Positions 32,165 to 41,576 of a DNA stretch of 51,231 nucleotides are shown here, one piece after another. Numbering within the stretch: position 1 is the stretch's first letter; each line of letters starts with the position of its first letter. A program made the position numbers and the translations under genes. The DNA lies in assembly GCA_910577935.1 (NCBI GenBank), contig CAJTOT010000004.1:46768-97998 (forward strand). The letters run 5' to 3'. Below the pieces are notes generated by a model. The model did no database searches, was not told the origin of the DNA, and saw only the letters and a list, made by a program, of their open reading frames with translations. This stretch comes from an uncultured Hungatella sp. Its GTDB lineage: Bacteria > Bacillota > Clostridia > Lachnospirales > Lachnospiraceae.

Positions 32165-34189
32165 ATGTCAAAACAAATTTCCCGCCGGAGCTTTTTGAAG
32201 GGAAGCGTGGCGGGCATGGCCGGTCTGGCATCTGCCGGGATACTGAATGCCTGCGGGACCGGCGCGGACACTACCGCTGCTACCACCGCCGCCACTACCG
32301 CTGCTCCTGAGACCACCACTGCCCCTGAGACCACCGCCGCCCCCCAGAATCCCCCGGAAAACCAGAAACCGGAGCCGACCTTTGACAAGGAAGTGGATTT
32401 TCTCATCGTAGGTTACGGCCTGGCAGGGGAAGCAGCAGCCCTTGAAGCCAATGACATCGATCCCAACGCCAAAATATGCATCCTGGAGAAAATGTCCGAG
32501 GCCAACGCGGGAGGAAACTCCATCGCTTCCGGGCAGACGCTCATCGTTCCTGCCCCCGACGATCTGGACACCTTCAGGCGCTATCTGGTAGCCTGCAGCA
32601 GCCCCAACCCCATCAAGGATGAATACATGGATTTCCTGGTCAATGAATTCGCGGGACAGGCCGGCTGGGTTCAGGCCACTGTGGCGGCTGTAGACTATGA
32701 GCTGGGCTATGTAGGCGGCGGCCCCTTAAACTGGGGATCGCTGGTTACGGAATTCCCCGATCTGGACGGAGCCAGCTTTAAGGGATGTTCCGCCCACGTG
32801 AGGAAGGCCGGCACCACCTTTGAATACGGCGGCGTGTGGAGGGGCTTTGACCTGGCCGTGCGGGCAAGGGAGAATGTGGAACTCTGCTTCAACACTGCTT
32901 TCAAATCCCTGATTCAGGACGAAACCGGAGCTGTCACAGGCGCCGTCGCCACAGACGAGAGCGGCAAAGAGATAACGATCAAGGCCGCAAAAGGCGTGCT
33001 TCTGGCATGCGGGGGTTTTGAGAACAATCTGGAGATGCAGCGGGATTTCCACGGCATGGACATGGTTTACACCGGAGGAACCCCAGGCAATACAGGAGAC
33101 GCCATCCAGGTTCTCATGGCGTGCGGAGCCAAGATGTGGCATATGAACAACCAGACCCAGTCCGGCGGATTCTGGCTGGGAATCAAGGTTCCCGATTACG
33201 AAGCCGTATTTATGCGCAACTTCTCCATGGCCGGAACCTCCTGGCTGGAGGTGGCTGCGGACAGCCAGCGCTTCTACGACGAATCCGGCGCCTATCACCG
33301 CCAGCACATGAAATACAAAGAATACGGCCACTATGTGGATCTTCCCCACGACCGTGCTCTTCCGGTACATATGATTTTTGACGAGAACACCAGAACAGCC
33401 GGGGCCATCGTCACCAAGTGGCTCAGTTGGCCCATCACCACCGAAGGCTACGTATGGTCCGACGACAACAGCGCCGAGATCGAGAAGGGCTGGATCATCA
33501 AGGCAGACACCATCGAGGAGCTGGCCGAAAAGCTGGGGCGGGACCCTGAAGCGCTGAAGGCTTCCATAGACCGCTACAATCAGATGGCCGCCTCCCACAA
33601 CGACAGCGACTTCGGGCGGAATCCCGAGAGCATGAGCCCCATAGACACGGCGCCCTTCTACGCCGTGGGCATCACCCCCGCGCTGGTGGCCACCACAGGC
33701 GGAGCAGAGCGCAACACCAAAGCCCAGGTTCTCAAGTGGGACGGCACCCCTATCCCCAACTTATACGAGGCCGGCGAGCTGGGCTCCTATGTGTCCAACC
33801 TGTACCAGAACGGCGTATTCCTGGCCGAGGCCATCGCCACAGGCCGCGCCGCCGCCGATACCGCCTTTGGCGGACGCTCCTCAGTCACCGCCGAGCTTCT
33901 GATGAAGACGGAAGAGTATGATATCCAGGGCAAACCCGACGGAAGCTATGAGCACCTGATCAAGGGCAACCACGGCGAATACACCCTGAAAGTCGACGTG
34001 GCCGGCGGACAGATCACCGATATGGAGATCGTCAGCGGACGTGACAACATGTTTATGGAAGACGGCCAGCTGGAAACCTTCTTTAATGAGGTTATTGATA
34101 ACCAGACCGTGGAAGTGGACGCCATCTCCGGCGCCACGCTGGATTCCAACAACTTAATCGACGCGCTGAAAACAATATTCAAGAAATAA
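32165..34189 (+). CDS. Tat-exported flavoprotein reductase with FAD and C-terminal FMN-binding domains (fumarate/urocanate reductase-like)
   Basis: 674 residues. The Tat signal SRRSFLKG is at 6-13, followed by a hydrophobic stretch ending in LNAC (Cys30), so it may be a Tat lipoprotein. A Thr/Ala/Pro-rich linker leads to an FAD-binding reductase domain (VGYGLAGEAAALEA near 80; GGTPGNTGDAI; LYEAGELGSY). The last 85 residues form an FMN-binding domain with the flavinylation-type motif SGATLDS near the end. In gut bacteria such proteins take electrons through covalent FMN and reduce external acceptors such as fumarate, urocanate or cinnamates. GGGAGG precedes ATG 32165. The substrate here is unknown. 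Confidence 0.85.
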   Translation: MSKQISRRSFLKGSVAGMAGLASAGILNACGTGADTTAATTAATTAAPETTTAPETTAAPQNPPENQKPEPTFDKEVDFLIVGYGLAGEAAALEANDIDPNAKICILEKMSEANAGGNSIASGQTLIVPAPDDLDTFRRYLVACSSPNPIKDEYMDFLVNEFAGQAGWVQATVAAVDYELGYVGGGPLNWGSLVTEFPDLDGASFKGCSAHVRKAGTTFEYGGVWRGFDLAVRARENVELCFNTAFKSLIQDETGAVTGAVATDESGKEITIKAAKGVLLACGGFENNLEMQRDFHGMDMVYTGGTPGNTGDAIQVLMACGAKMWHMNNQTQSGGFWLGIKVPDYEAVFMRNFSMAGTSWLEVAADSQRFYDESGAYHRQHMKYKEYGHYVDLPHDRALPVHMIFDENTRTAGAIVTKWLSWPITTEGYVWSDDNSAEIEKGWIIKADTIEELAEKLGRDPEALKASIDRYNQMAASHNDSDFGRNPESMSPIDTAPFYAVGITPALVATTGGAERNTKAQVLKWDGTPIPNLYEAGELGSYVSNLYQNGVFLAEAIATGRAAADTAFGGRSSVTAELLMKTEEYDIQGKPDGSYEHLIKGNHGEYTLKVDVAGGQITDMEIVSGRDNMFMEDGQLETFFNEVIDNQTVEVDAISGATLDSNNLIDALKTIFKK

Positions 34190-34226
34190 CACAGTCAGCT
34201 GCCGGTACCCCGATAAATCCCCTAAT

Positions 34227-34457
34227 CTATAAATTACCAAAGGCTCCCAGGAATTGTCTGGGGGCTTTTGGGTCTGCATTGACATCTGCTTGATCCAGAT
34301 GGTATACAAAGACCTTCTCAGTACGAGGATCAATGATCCAGTACTCCTTTACTCCGGTCTTTGCATATAGAATCAGCTTGCGTATATAGTCATGGCTGGG
34401 GGTTCCGGGTGAAATGATCTCCACAATCCAGTCCGGCGCCCCGGTACAGCCCCGGTC
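34227..34457 (-). pseudogene. Uma2-family (PD-(D/E)XK) endonuclease fragment
   Basis: The minus-strand frame after a TAA at 34458-34460 reads DRGCTGAPDWIVEIISPG, then KLILYAKTGVKEYWIIDP and KVFVYHLDQ. This is the catalytic heart of the Uma2/DUF820 family (PDW and VEI carry the Asp and Glu of the nuclease site). Intact members are about 190 residues with a longer N-terminus and a conserved C-terminal strand; both are missing. The first in-frame start is a GTG inside the core. The 3' end runs into the terminator of the neighbouring gene. I read it as a decayed remnant. Confidence 0.7.
34239..34269 (+). terminator. Terminator of the flavoprotein reductase gene
   Basis: AAAGGCTCCCAG (34239-34250) pairs with CTGGGGGCTTTT (34258-34269), with two G-T pairs and a T run inside the 3' arm. 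It overlaps the 3' end of the Uma2 remnant. Confidence 0.7.
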
Positions 34458-34476
34458 TTAATGGAGGGAGAACATT

Positions 34477-35424
34477 TCACAGGCCGCACATTTGCGGCGG
34501 CCAGGAATATTTACCATGATAACGCTTGTCGGAGTGCAGCTCATAGTAAAAGATATACTGCTGCATCACCCCTCTGAACCCCCTGTATCTTTTGTTGGGA
34601 AATCCTCTCTTATACTGCGCCGCCAGAGCCTGGCTGATGTGGGTGTCCACGGGAAACGCGTCCAGATGGTGGAGAGCGAACAGGCAGATGCAGTCAGCCA
34701 CCTTCTCTCCCACCCCGAACAGTTTCAGCAGTTCTTCCCTGGCCTTCCTGTAGGGCATCTCCCTCACCTTGTTCAGGTTCAGCTCCCCCGACGCCACGCT
34801 CCTGGCCGCCCGCACCACATACTTGCTCCGGTATCCCAGATTGCACTCCATGAGAGCGTCTTCATCAAGCCCCGCCAAAGCCTCCGGCTTCGGAAATCCA
34901 AAATATTCTTCTCCCTCCAAAGCCCTCATCTTCTCCCCGTATTCCCGGCAGATATTCTCAATACACCGGCGTATCCGCAGGATATTATTTTGCTGTGATA
35001 TCAAAAAGGACACGATCATCTCCCACAGGTCCTGGCGCAGAATGCGGATTCCCTGCCCCAAATCCGCAGCTGCCAGAAGATAGGCGTCTCTGGGGTTAAT
35101 CTGGCTTATGTAAGCTCCATAGTCATTTTCCAAGTCAAAATATACCTTCCAGAAGTACTCAAACTCTTCCTGGCTGCAGTGAAACATGCACTCTTCCCCC
35201 TGCTGAGACAATTTCAGATATCTCTGGCCCGCAATTACCTGATATGCCTCCCCATTCATCGAAGAGGCAGCCCCCTCCCTGACGGGGACAGGGAGAGAAC
35301 TCCCGGCATCTGCCCCCGGCTCCTCTGACCTCCCCCGGCTCTGCTCCAGGCGGCTCATGCGGAAGCACTGACCCGACACGCATATCTGTTCCAAACTGAA
35401 ATGATCTGTCCTGATACTTACCAT
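34477..35424 (-). CDS. OGG1-type DNA glycosylase/AP lyase (HhH-GPD)
   Basis: 315 residues. An OGG1-like N-terminal domain (residues 1-115; FSLEQICVSGQCFRM, FEYFWKVYFDLENDY) is followed by the HhH-GPD fold (SFLISQQNNILRIRR). The hairpin-helix-hairpin LFGVGEKVADC provides the Schiff-base Lys and AFPVDTHI the catalytic Asp. The enzyme removes 8-oxoguanine or alkylated bases from DNA. A polar insert of about 30 residues (around 27-58) interrupts the N-terminal domain. GGGG precedes the ATG at 35424. The downstream side abuts the Uma2 remnant. Confidence 0.9.
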   Translation of the reverse strand: MVSIRTDHFSLEQICVSGQCFRMSRLEQSRGRSEEPGADAGSSLPVPVREGAASSMNGEAYQVIAGQRYLKLSQQGEECMFHCSQEEFEYFWKVYFDLENDYGAYISQINPRDAYLLAAADLGQGIRILRQDLWEMIVSFLISQQNNILRIRRCIENICREYGEKMRALEGEEYFGFPKPEALAGLDEDALMECNLGYRSKYVVRAARSVASGELNLNKVREMPYRKAREELLKLFGVGEKVADCICLFALHHLDAFPVDTHISQALAAQYKRGFPNKRYRGFRGVMQQYIFYYELHSDKRYHGKYSWPPQMCGL

Positions 35425-35541
35425 AAATTTTCCCCTTTTCTCTTCTGCTTCTTCCCAGTTCTCGACCTGCCGCGGCTTCTAACCTGCCGCCGGCTTCAAA
35501 TCTGCCAGCGGCTTCTACGACGATGGCGGCGTCTCCTCCAA

Positions 35542-36504
35542 TCATAAAAAGTACGCATTAGAGTTAGCATGAAGCCCTCTGCTGTCCCTGGCATCCACGC
35601 GGACATACCCTTCTGTCCCCGTCAGCTCAAACACCGCCTCGGTCAGCGTCTCCCCCGGCCCGGCCATCTTTCTGTGGCACCGCCGCCCCTCCGTCACCAC
35701 AAAGATCTTCTCCACCGGGCTGGTTCTCACTACAAGCCTGTCCTTCTCCACAAACAGTTCCCTGATCTCAGGCCCCATAGATGCGTAAAAATTCCCCTTC
35801 AAAAGGGCCTCTACGACAGCCGGGTAAGTCAGTTCCCTCGCCTTGATCATGGTAAATCCACCGAACGAATCGCTGAAGGGGTCCTCCGGCGGAGCCGGAT
35901 TGTGGTTGTCGTCTGTGGCCACGCAGAACAGCCGGTTCCCTGTCCTGAGCATCTCGTCATAACTCTGTGGATTGTACCCGTACATGCCGTCCAACTCACA
36001 GCCGTGATTGTATATTTCCATGGCCCACACCTCAGTCAGATCCCTGTAGTCCTCAATGGTCTGCATGGACCAGTAGGGGTGATTGTAACAGGCAAAAAAT
36101 CCCATCTCCCGCATATGTTTCAGGTATTCATTGATATACTTTATGTCTGCATAGCGATGCTCAGGCAGTATGGAGGCCCTCTTCTCTTCCTGGCCCGCGC
36201 AGGGATTCTCGTCGTACAGGTTGATGTGATAGGTCTTGCGCCTGGATTTATCTCCCGAAGGCGGCGTCTCACCGTCGATATTCACCTCATAGGCGGCCAG
36301 GGGGATAAATGCAGTGTCCATCAGATGTTCATGCCACTCATAGCGGCGGTGGTCCGTGTAAGCCACCACCGAATATCCCCGCTTCTGATACATCTCCTTG
36401 ATCTCCTCCGGCGTCCTCTCTCCGTCAGACAACACTGTGTGGCAGTGAAGATTCGCCTTGTAAAATTGCCCCTCCCGAGGCAGCAGCCAGATACGGTCTT
36501 CCAT
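35542..36504 (-). CDS. PHP-domain metal-dependent phosphoesterase
   Basis: 320 residues. The polymerase-and-histidinol-phosphatase fold is shown by NLHCHTVLSDGERTPEEI (HxH near residue 20), VVAYTDHRRYEWH, FACYNHPYWS and VATDDNHN, which together give the metal-binding His and Asp residues. Relatives include nucleases of the TrpH/YciV type and histidinol phosphatases; this longer form is often annotated only as a PHP protein. CAGGAGG precedes ATG 36504. The gene lies 117 bases upstream of the glycosylase gene on the same strand, and a shared role in nucleic-acid turnover is possible. Confidence 0.85.
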   Translation of the reverse strand: MEDRIWLLPREGQFYKANLHCHTVLSDGERTPEEIKEMYQKRGYSVVAYTDHRRYEWHEHLMDTAFIPLAAYEVNIDGETPPSGDKSRRKTYHINLYDENPCAGQEEKRASILPEHRYADIKYINEYLKHMREMGFFACYNHPYWSMQTIEDYRDLTEVWAMEIYNHGCELDGMYGYNPQSYDEMLRTGNRLFCVATDDNHNPAPPEDPFSDSFGGFTMIKARELTYPAVVEALLKGNFYASMGPEIRELFVEKDRLVVRTSPVEKIFVVTEGRRCHRKMAGPGETLTEAVFELTGTEGYVRVDARDSRGLHANSNAYFL

Positions 36505-36861
36505 AGATTCCTCCTGATTCTGTGATTATCCTATTCCGTGATTACCTTATTCCGTGATTGCCTTACCCGTAGTTGCCCTACAGTAAATACCTGTTCCATT
36601 TTATACCACAACCGCCCTCATGTCCACGGTGTGTCCGAAATTCATGCCGGATTCCGCATCAGATGGACATCTCATGCCAGAAGAAATGCCATGCCTTCTA
36701 ACAAATTAGTCTTCTTCGTCTCTGGCATGAACTGCGGCCTTAAAATGTTCTCGACATTATTTTTGGTTTTCTGTATAATCAAGCTATGCCTGTAAACCCA
36801 GACACTCCGGCCAAAACCTAATGCCGGAAAAGGGGGGCGGCACAGGAAGGGGATAGAGCAG
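36505..36861. other. Gene-free stretch with small direct repeats and an inverted repeat
   Basis: This 357-base gap holds no convincing gene. At 36512-36560 a unit resembling TATTCCGTGATTACCT occurs about three times in tandem. TCATGCCAGA (36672-36681) is repeated inverted as TCTGGCATGA (36721-36730), a 10-base perfect pair around a 39-base centre. A strong promoter for the phosphoesterase gene follows at 36751. Confidence 0.6.
36751..36779 (+). promoter_or_regulatory. Promoter of the PPP-like phosphoesterase gene
   Basis: TCGACA (36751-36756) and TATAAT (36774-36779) are separated by 17 bases, about 80 bases before the ATG. The inverted repeat at 36672-36730 lies directly upstream and could be an operator. 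Confidence 0.7.
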
Positions 36862-38130
36862 ATGAAGATTTCCATAAAACAGATCAAAGCGCAGAAAGGC
36901 CGCCGGCTTCTGATGACCAGCGACCTTCACGGGTGCTGGCGGCGGCTGGACAGGCTGCTGAGACAAGTAGGATTTTGTGACAATGACATGCTTTTCATCC
37001 TAGGGGACCTGATTGAAAAAGGCCGGGAGAATCTGGCTTCTCTCCGGTATGTGATGAAGCTCTCCCAGAGGGACAACGTGACGGTTCTCATGGGAAATGT
37101 GGACTTGTCCAGGCTGGAGATGCTGGAATGTCTGAGGGAAGAAAGCAGCAAGAAATTATACGAATATCTTCTCAAGATGCGGGGCTGGAGAGGCACGAGC
37201 ATATTCGACGAGATGGGGGCGGAATTGGGCATCACCCTGGATTCCCCGGAGAAAATCATTGCCTCCAAATCCACGCTTTTGGAGGGCTTTCGCCGGGAAT
37301 TCGACTTTATCCGCAGCCTCCCCACTATTGTGGAGATCACAAATGAGGCTCTGCCGTCCGGCTCCCCACAGACACCTGAACTCCCAGCAGATTCCCCAAA
37401 CCTTGTGCCGAAAGGCTACATTCTGGTACATGGAGGGCTGCCTTGGGAGGACCTGGAGGCGGTGAGAGACATGGATATCCGGCGAGTGCTGAAATTCGAC
37501 AATTTTATGGCGTCGGGACTCTCTTTCGACAAATACGTGGTGGCAGGGCATTGGCCCGTAAATATCTGCAATGACCGGATTATGCAGTTCAATCCCATTA
37601 TCGACAGACAGCGCCATATTATATCCATCGACGGCGGAAGCGGACTTCACGACGAAGGACAGCTTAACATGGTGATTCTCCCTGAGGCAGACTGCAGCAT
37701 TGACAGAATCTCCCATGTATTCTGCGATGATTTTCCCATATTTGAGGCGCTGACTTCCCAGGAACCCTCTGCCCTTTCAGTCAACCTCCATTTTCTCAAC
37801 GGAAAGCTCAGGATTCTGGAGCATGGGGAAGAATTTTCAAGGGCAGAACATGTGGACAGCGGGCGTGTGCTGGACATTTTAAACAGCTGTATGAGCCGGC
37901 GGGACGGTCAGTGGGTCTCCGGCCACTATACCGACTATCTTCTGCCTGTGAACGTGGGAGACCGGCTGTCTCTGGCAGCGCAGACCTCTCAGGGATATCT
38001 TGTAAAAAAGGACGGGGTGTGCGGCTGGTACAAAGGCCGTCTGAGGGAGAGCCATCCCCGCCTTGGACACCCAGCGGCCCAGGCCAACCTGGACATGGAG
38101 GGACAGAACTATCCGAACAGTTCCTTGTAA
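36862..38130 (+). CDS. PPP-family-like metallophosphoesterase with altered active site and SH3-like tail
   Basis: 422 residues. The fold is that of Ser/Thr protein phosphatases and class III fructose-bisphosphatases. SDLHGC (D21, H23), LGDLIEKGREN (D49), VHGGLPWED, AGHWPVN and IDGGSG are present. The normal GNHE/GNHD box reads MGNVDLSR at 77-84, so the catalytic His is Val80. Between 80 and 190 there is an expanded helical region. The last 70 residues (YLLPVNVGDRLSLAA, GYLVKKDGVCGWYKG) look like an SH3 fold. The family would act on phosphoproteins or small phosphate compounds in the cytoplasm. Its 3' end overlaps the convergent dGTPase gene by 22 bases. Confidence 0.75.
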   Translation: MKISIKQIKAQKGRRLLMTSDLHGCWRRLDRLLRQVGFCDNDMLFILGDLIEKGRENLASLRYVMKLSQRDNVTVLMGNVDLSRLEMLECLREESSKKLYEYLLKMRGWRGTSIFDEMGAELGITLDSPEKIIASKSTLLEGFRREFDFIRSLPTIVEITNEALPSGSPQTPELPADSPNLVPKGYILVHGGLPWEDLEAVRDMDIRRVLKFDNFMASGLSFDKYVVAGHWPVNICNDRIMQFNPIIDRQRHIISIDGGSGLHDEGQLNMVILPEADCSIDRISHVFCDDFPIFEALTSQEPSALSVNLHFLNGKLRILEHGEEFSRAEHVDSGRVLDILNSCMSRRDGQWVSGHYTDYLLPVNVGDRLSLAAQTSQGYLVKKDGVCGWYKGRLRESHPRLGHPAAQANLDMEGQNYPNSSL

Positions 38131-39509
38131 AGCCGTCTGGCGTAGCTGTCCGTCATGCCGCTTATATAGTCCGTAACCATGAGGATGCGCAGGTAGAGCC
38201 GCTCCCGCCCGCTCTTTCCTGCCGCCTCGGCGTGGTACATGGACTTGTAAAAGCCGGATATAATATCCATGGTTCTCTGCTGGATGAACGTCTGAGGCTC
38301 CTCTGTGTCGTACTTTACCGCCGCGGGCATGAACTGGTCCATGAGAGACTCGATGACCCTCCGGCCAAACAGCTCTGTCTTAATCTTCACGGAACTGGTG
38401 TAAATCTTCTCCTCGCTCAAAGCGGCGATGGCTTCGATAATGCGGCCTGATACCGTGCCTTCAAACAGATCCCCGGAAAAGGTTCCGTCCATAATCCGGC
38501 TGTAATTGTCCACAAACCTGTCCACCGCATCCGCTGCCATCACCTTCTGCATGTGCTGATTCCACCTCTGCAGCGCCGTCAGTTCCGGTTTTCTGCCTCC
38601 AGTCTTCAATTCCTCGTCGTACAGGTCCTCCAGCTTCCGGATACAGCCCCTTACCTGCTCCTTCACTTCAGGACTGCTCTTCATCTCCCTCACGTACCGG
38701 TGAAGCCCTTCTATAATCTTGGGCAGACTCAGCACCTTCTTTACCATGGCATCCTCCAGGTCCGAAGTTCTGTAGGCTATATCATCCGCCGCCTCCAGAA
38801 GGTAGGACAGGGGATGGCGGCGGCCTTCCATGCCTGTGATCTCATTGATTCCGGAGAACAGCTCCTTCTCCGCCTGATTGTATCCTATCTTTTTGTAATG
38901 TCGGGGGTTGTTGTCACTTAGATCCTCCGAGGATATGGGGTACTTCATGATAGTCGCCAGAACGCTGCAGGACAGATTGAACCCTCTCATCTCTCCCAGG
39001 TAGGGGGTCTTGGATAGGAGCCTCAAAGACTGGGCGTTTCCCTCGAAATGGTACAGATCCTGGATCTGCCCCCAGGACAGCAGCTCCGTCACCCGCTTCC
39101 CGCCAAGAGTCAGACTGTTTAAATTTGCCTGAAACCACTCCCTCATGGCGTACTCCCCGAAATGGCCGAAGGGCGGATTGCCGATGTCGTGAACCAGCCC
39201 GGCGCACAGGAGCACGTCAGAGAATTCCTTCTCCCAGTGGCTCTCAAACCACACATCCTTTTTCTCCGCCTTCATCCGCCCAAATACAGCCTCCCCCAGC
39301 TTCTTCCCGATGGCGGACACCTCCAGGGAATGGGTCAGACGGGTCCTCACATAGTCATCCTCCTCCAGGGGGAACACCTGCGCCTTGTCCTGGAGCCGGC
39401 GGAACAAAGTGCTGCAGATGATGGTGTCATAGTCGCTGCGGCAGGACTCCTCCCGGTCCCGCCCCCGGCCCGCAAATCGTTCTGTTGAAAGCAGTTTTTC
39501 CCACTCCAT
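38109..39509 (-). CDS. dgt: Deoxyguanosinetriphosphate triphosphohydrolase (dGTPase)
   Basis: 466 residues of the HD superfamily. It splits dGTP (or other dNTPs) into the deoxynucleoside and triphosphate. Clear motifs are SDYDTIICSTLFRRLQDKAQVFPL, TRLTHSLEVS, LVHDIGNPPFGHFGE (HD pair) and the later AADDIAYRTSDLED with the metal-ligand Asp. The length agrees with the long bacterial type. The start ATG at 39509 follows GGGAGG. It converges with the plus-strand phosphoesterase gene and shares its last 22 bases. Confidence 0.95.
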   Translation of the reverse strand: MEWEKLLSTERFAGRGRDREESCRSDYDTIICSTLFRRLQDKAQVFPLEEDDYVRTRLTHSLEVSAIGKKLGEAVFGRMKAEKKDVWFESHWEKEFSDVLLCAGLVHDIGNPPFGHFGEYAMREWFQANLNSLTLGGKRVTELLSWGQIQDLYHFEGNAQSLRLLSKTPYLGEMRGFNLSCSVLATIMKYPISSEDLSDNNPRHYKKIGYNQAEKELFSGINEITGMEGRRHPLSYLLEAADDIAYRTSDLEDAMVKKVLSLPKIIEGLHRYVREMKSSPEVKEQVRGCIRKLEDLYDEELKTGGRKPELTALQRWNQHMQKVMAADAVDRFVDNYSRIMDGTFSGDLFEGTVSGRIIEAIAALSEEKIYTSSVKIKTELFGRRVIESLMDQFMPAAVKYDTEEPQTFIQQRTMDIISGFYKSMYHAEAAGKSGRERLYLRILMVTDYISGMTDSYARRLYKELFG

Positions 39510-39671
39510 ACGAAATCCTCCCTGATATTAAAATCTGAATCATTTCATGGTGAGACTCTATTATAGTGTATTTGCGGGAAATATGCTACTGTTATAGGAA
39601 ACGAACAAAATAGTACCACCGCCGTCACTGGAAATTTCCGCAACCGCTAAACTCATGACATGTTTCGTTGG

Positions 39672-41576
39672 TCAATATATCCCTGCATTCCTCTCATACG
39701 CCCTCACCGACAGCCCGTACCACAGCGCCAGAATCCCCAAAACCACAGCCACGCTGACCACGTTGATCCCTGTCAGATCCGTGAACATCATTCTTGCCAG
39801 GGCTCCCACGGAGAAACATGACGAGATTCCCATGACCGCAAAGGGAAGGCCGTAGGCCACGGCCATCTCGGCTTTCACCGATTTTCTGAGAGCCTCCCGG
39901 CCAATCCCCATGTTCATCATCACCTGATACCTGCCTTTCTCCTCAAATGCGTCATTGTACAGCTTCATGAACATGATGCTGCCGCTGGCCAGAACAAACA
40001 CGAAAAACATAAAGACACATATGGAATACATGACCTTGATCCAGTCCAGCTCGTTGCTCTCAGGGTCTATGGCGATCCTGGCGGTGTCGTCCCCCTCCAG
40101 CCCCGCCACAAACCGGTCCAGCCTGTCGCGGGTCTGCACAAAATTTCCCGAATCCTTGATTCTGTAATTATAGGTATGAAGTTCCTCCCCAAAAGGCTTA
40201 AGCCTTCCGTACTCCCTGTCATTTACCACATAAAAACTCATGGGCTCCTGGAGATATCCCAGATAGGGGATGCTGGTATCCTCCACCTGTCTGTAGTTCT
40301 TTCCGGCTATGGTCACAGTCACGTTGGACTGGTCCGTGAGCAGGGACATGAGATGGAGATGAGACACTTTGATGATCTGGTGGTCCTCCAGCGGCTCAAA
40401 GGGAAAGTCCAGCCCTGCCTCCCCGGCAAGCTCCTTCAGGCCGGACCAGGGCAGAATCGCGTAATGGCTTCCCCCGTATCTCGAATCCACATAGGAACTA
40501 TCCAGGCACAGGATGGGAATCCGGCTTCTCGCCGAGATCTCATTGCCCTCCCCGATGACCGCTGCCGCCTGCTCATCCAAGTCGTCCCTTGGGCTGATCA
40601 GCTGAAATGTATAGGTATTCTCAAATTGGATGATGCTGTCATACCTCCCTTTCATGGCAAAGCTGGTGGCAAGGGCTGTGACGGAGCACAGCAGCAGGAT
40701 GGACACCATGGCATAGGTGCGGTAATTCTTTTTCATACGGAAAATAAGGCTGTTCACCCACAAGACTCTCTGGTTTTTGTAGAGAAATCTTTTATTTCCC
40801 GCCGCAGCCTGAAAAATCAGGGGAATCAGGCCTCCGAACAGCAGATACACCCCCGCCGTCACCAGTACCACGGCCCCGAACGCATTTCCCATAGTTCCCC
40901 CCTGGTCCTTCTTCACCGCCAGATAATAGCCGCTGCCTAAAATCCCGGTTCCCACTATGGACTTTATGAAGAGAACCGCCCTGCGCTGCCTGACATACTC
41001 GTTCTGCCTGGCCGCCGAGATCATCCCCAGCACGCTGCTCCTGACGAGATTTACATAGCCCTTCACCGCGAAAATCATGTACACCGCCCCATAGATTCCG
41101 GCTGTTATAAGCGCCGGCTTCAAGCCCGGACGGAAATGCACCGCCACCGCAAGATCCGAGATTGCCAGCAGAATCATCTGAAACAGCCCGGAGCTCAACG
41201 CCCCAAAAAAAAGCCCCAGAACCAGAGCCGACAGCCCTGTAAAAACCGTCTCCAGAAAATACAGTTTCCCGATTTTTTCATTGGACAGCCCCATAAACAC
41301 ATAGATTCCGATCTCCTTCTTCCGCCTGGTGAGAAACACGTTGGTGGAGTACCATATGAAAAAGAACATAAAACACACCAGCACAAAGGTGATCATGTTG
41401 ACAATTATCTCCACATACTCCTTGTTCCTGGTTCCCAGAATCTCAAACCCGCCGGAGTAGATGAGATTCTGAAAATTAAACAGCACCAGGATCGTAAATG
41501 CCAGGGAAACCACAAGGGAGAGATAATTTTTAAATCCGCTTTTAAAATTTATCCAGGCGAGCTTGGTCATTGACAC
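39672..41576 (-). CDS. BceB-type ABC transporter permease (FtsX family)
   Basis: 634 residues with ten predicted membrane spans and a large extracellular domain of about 200 residues (roughly 310-520) between spans 7 and 8. This is the diagnostic layout of BceB/VraG-type permeases that sense and detoxify peptide antibiotics such as bacitracin or host defensins. The N-terminal WINFKSGFKNYLS and VFLTRRKKEIGIYVFMGLS are typical. The start is a GTG at 41576 with GGAGGTGA six bases before it; an ATG 6 bases later is the alternative. It overlaps the ATPase gene end by 10 bases. Confidence 0.9.
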   Translation of the reverse strand: MSMTKLAWINFKSGFKNYLSLVVSLAFTILVLFNFQNLIYSGGFEILGTRNKEYVEIIVNMITFVLVCFMFFFIWYSTNVFLTRRKKEIGIYVFMGLSNEKIGKLYFLETVFTGLSALVLGLFFGALSSGLFQMILLAISDLAVAVHFRPGLKPALITAGIYGAVYMIFAVKGYVNLVRSSVLGMISAARQNEYVRQRRAVLFIKSIVGTGILGSGYYLAVKKDQGGTMGNAFGAVVLVTAGVYLLFGGLIPLIFQAAAGNKRFLYKNQRVLWVNSLIFRMKKNYRTYAMVSILLLCSVTALATSFAMKGRYDSIIQFENTYTFQLISPRDDLDEQAAAVIGEGNEISARSRIPILCLDSSYVDSRYGGSHYAILPWSGLKELAGEAGLDFPFEPLEDHQIIKVSHLHLMSLLTDQSNVTVTIAGKNYRQVEDTSIPYLGYLQEPMSFYVVNDREYGRLKPFGEELHTYNYRIKDSGNFVQTRDRLDRFVAGLEGDDTARIAIDPESNELDWIKVMYSICVFMFFVFVLASGSIMFMKLYNDAFEEKGRYQVMMNMGIGREALRKSVKAEMAVAYGLPFAVMGISSCFSVGALARMMFTDLTGINVVSVAVVLGILALWYGLSVRAYERNAGIY

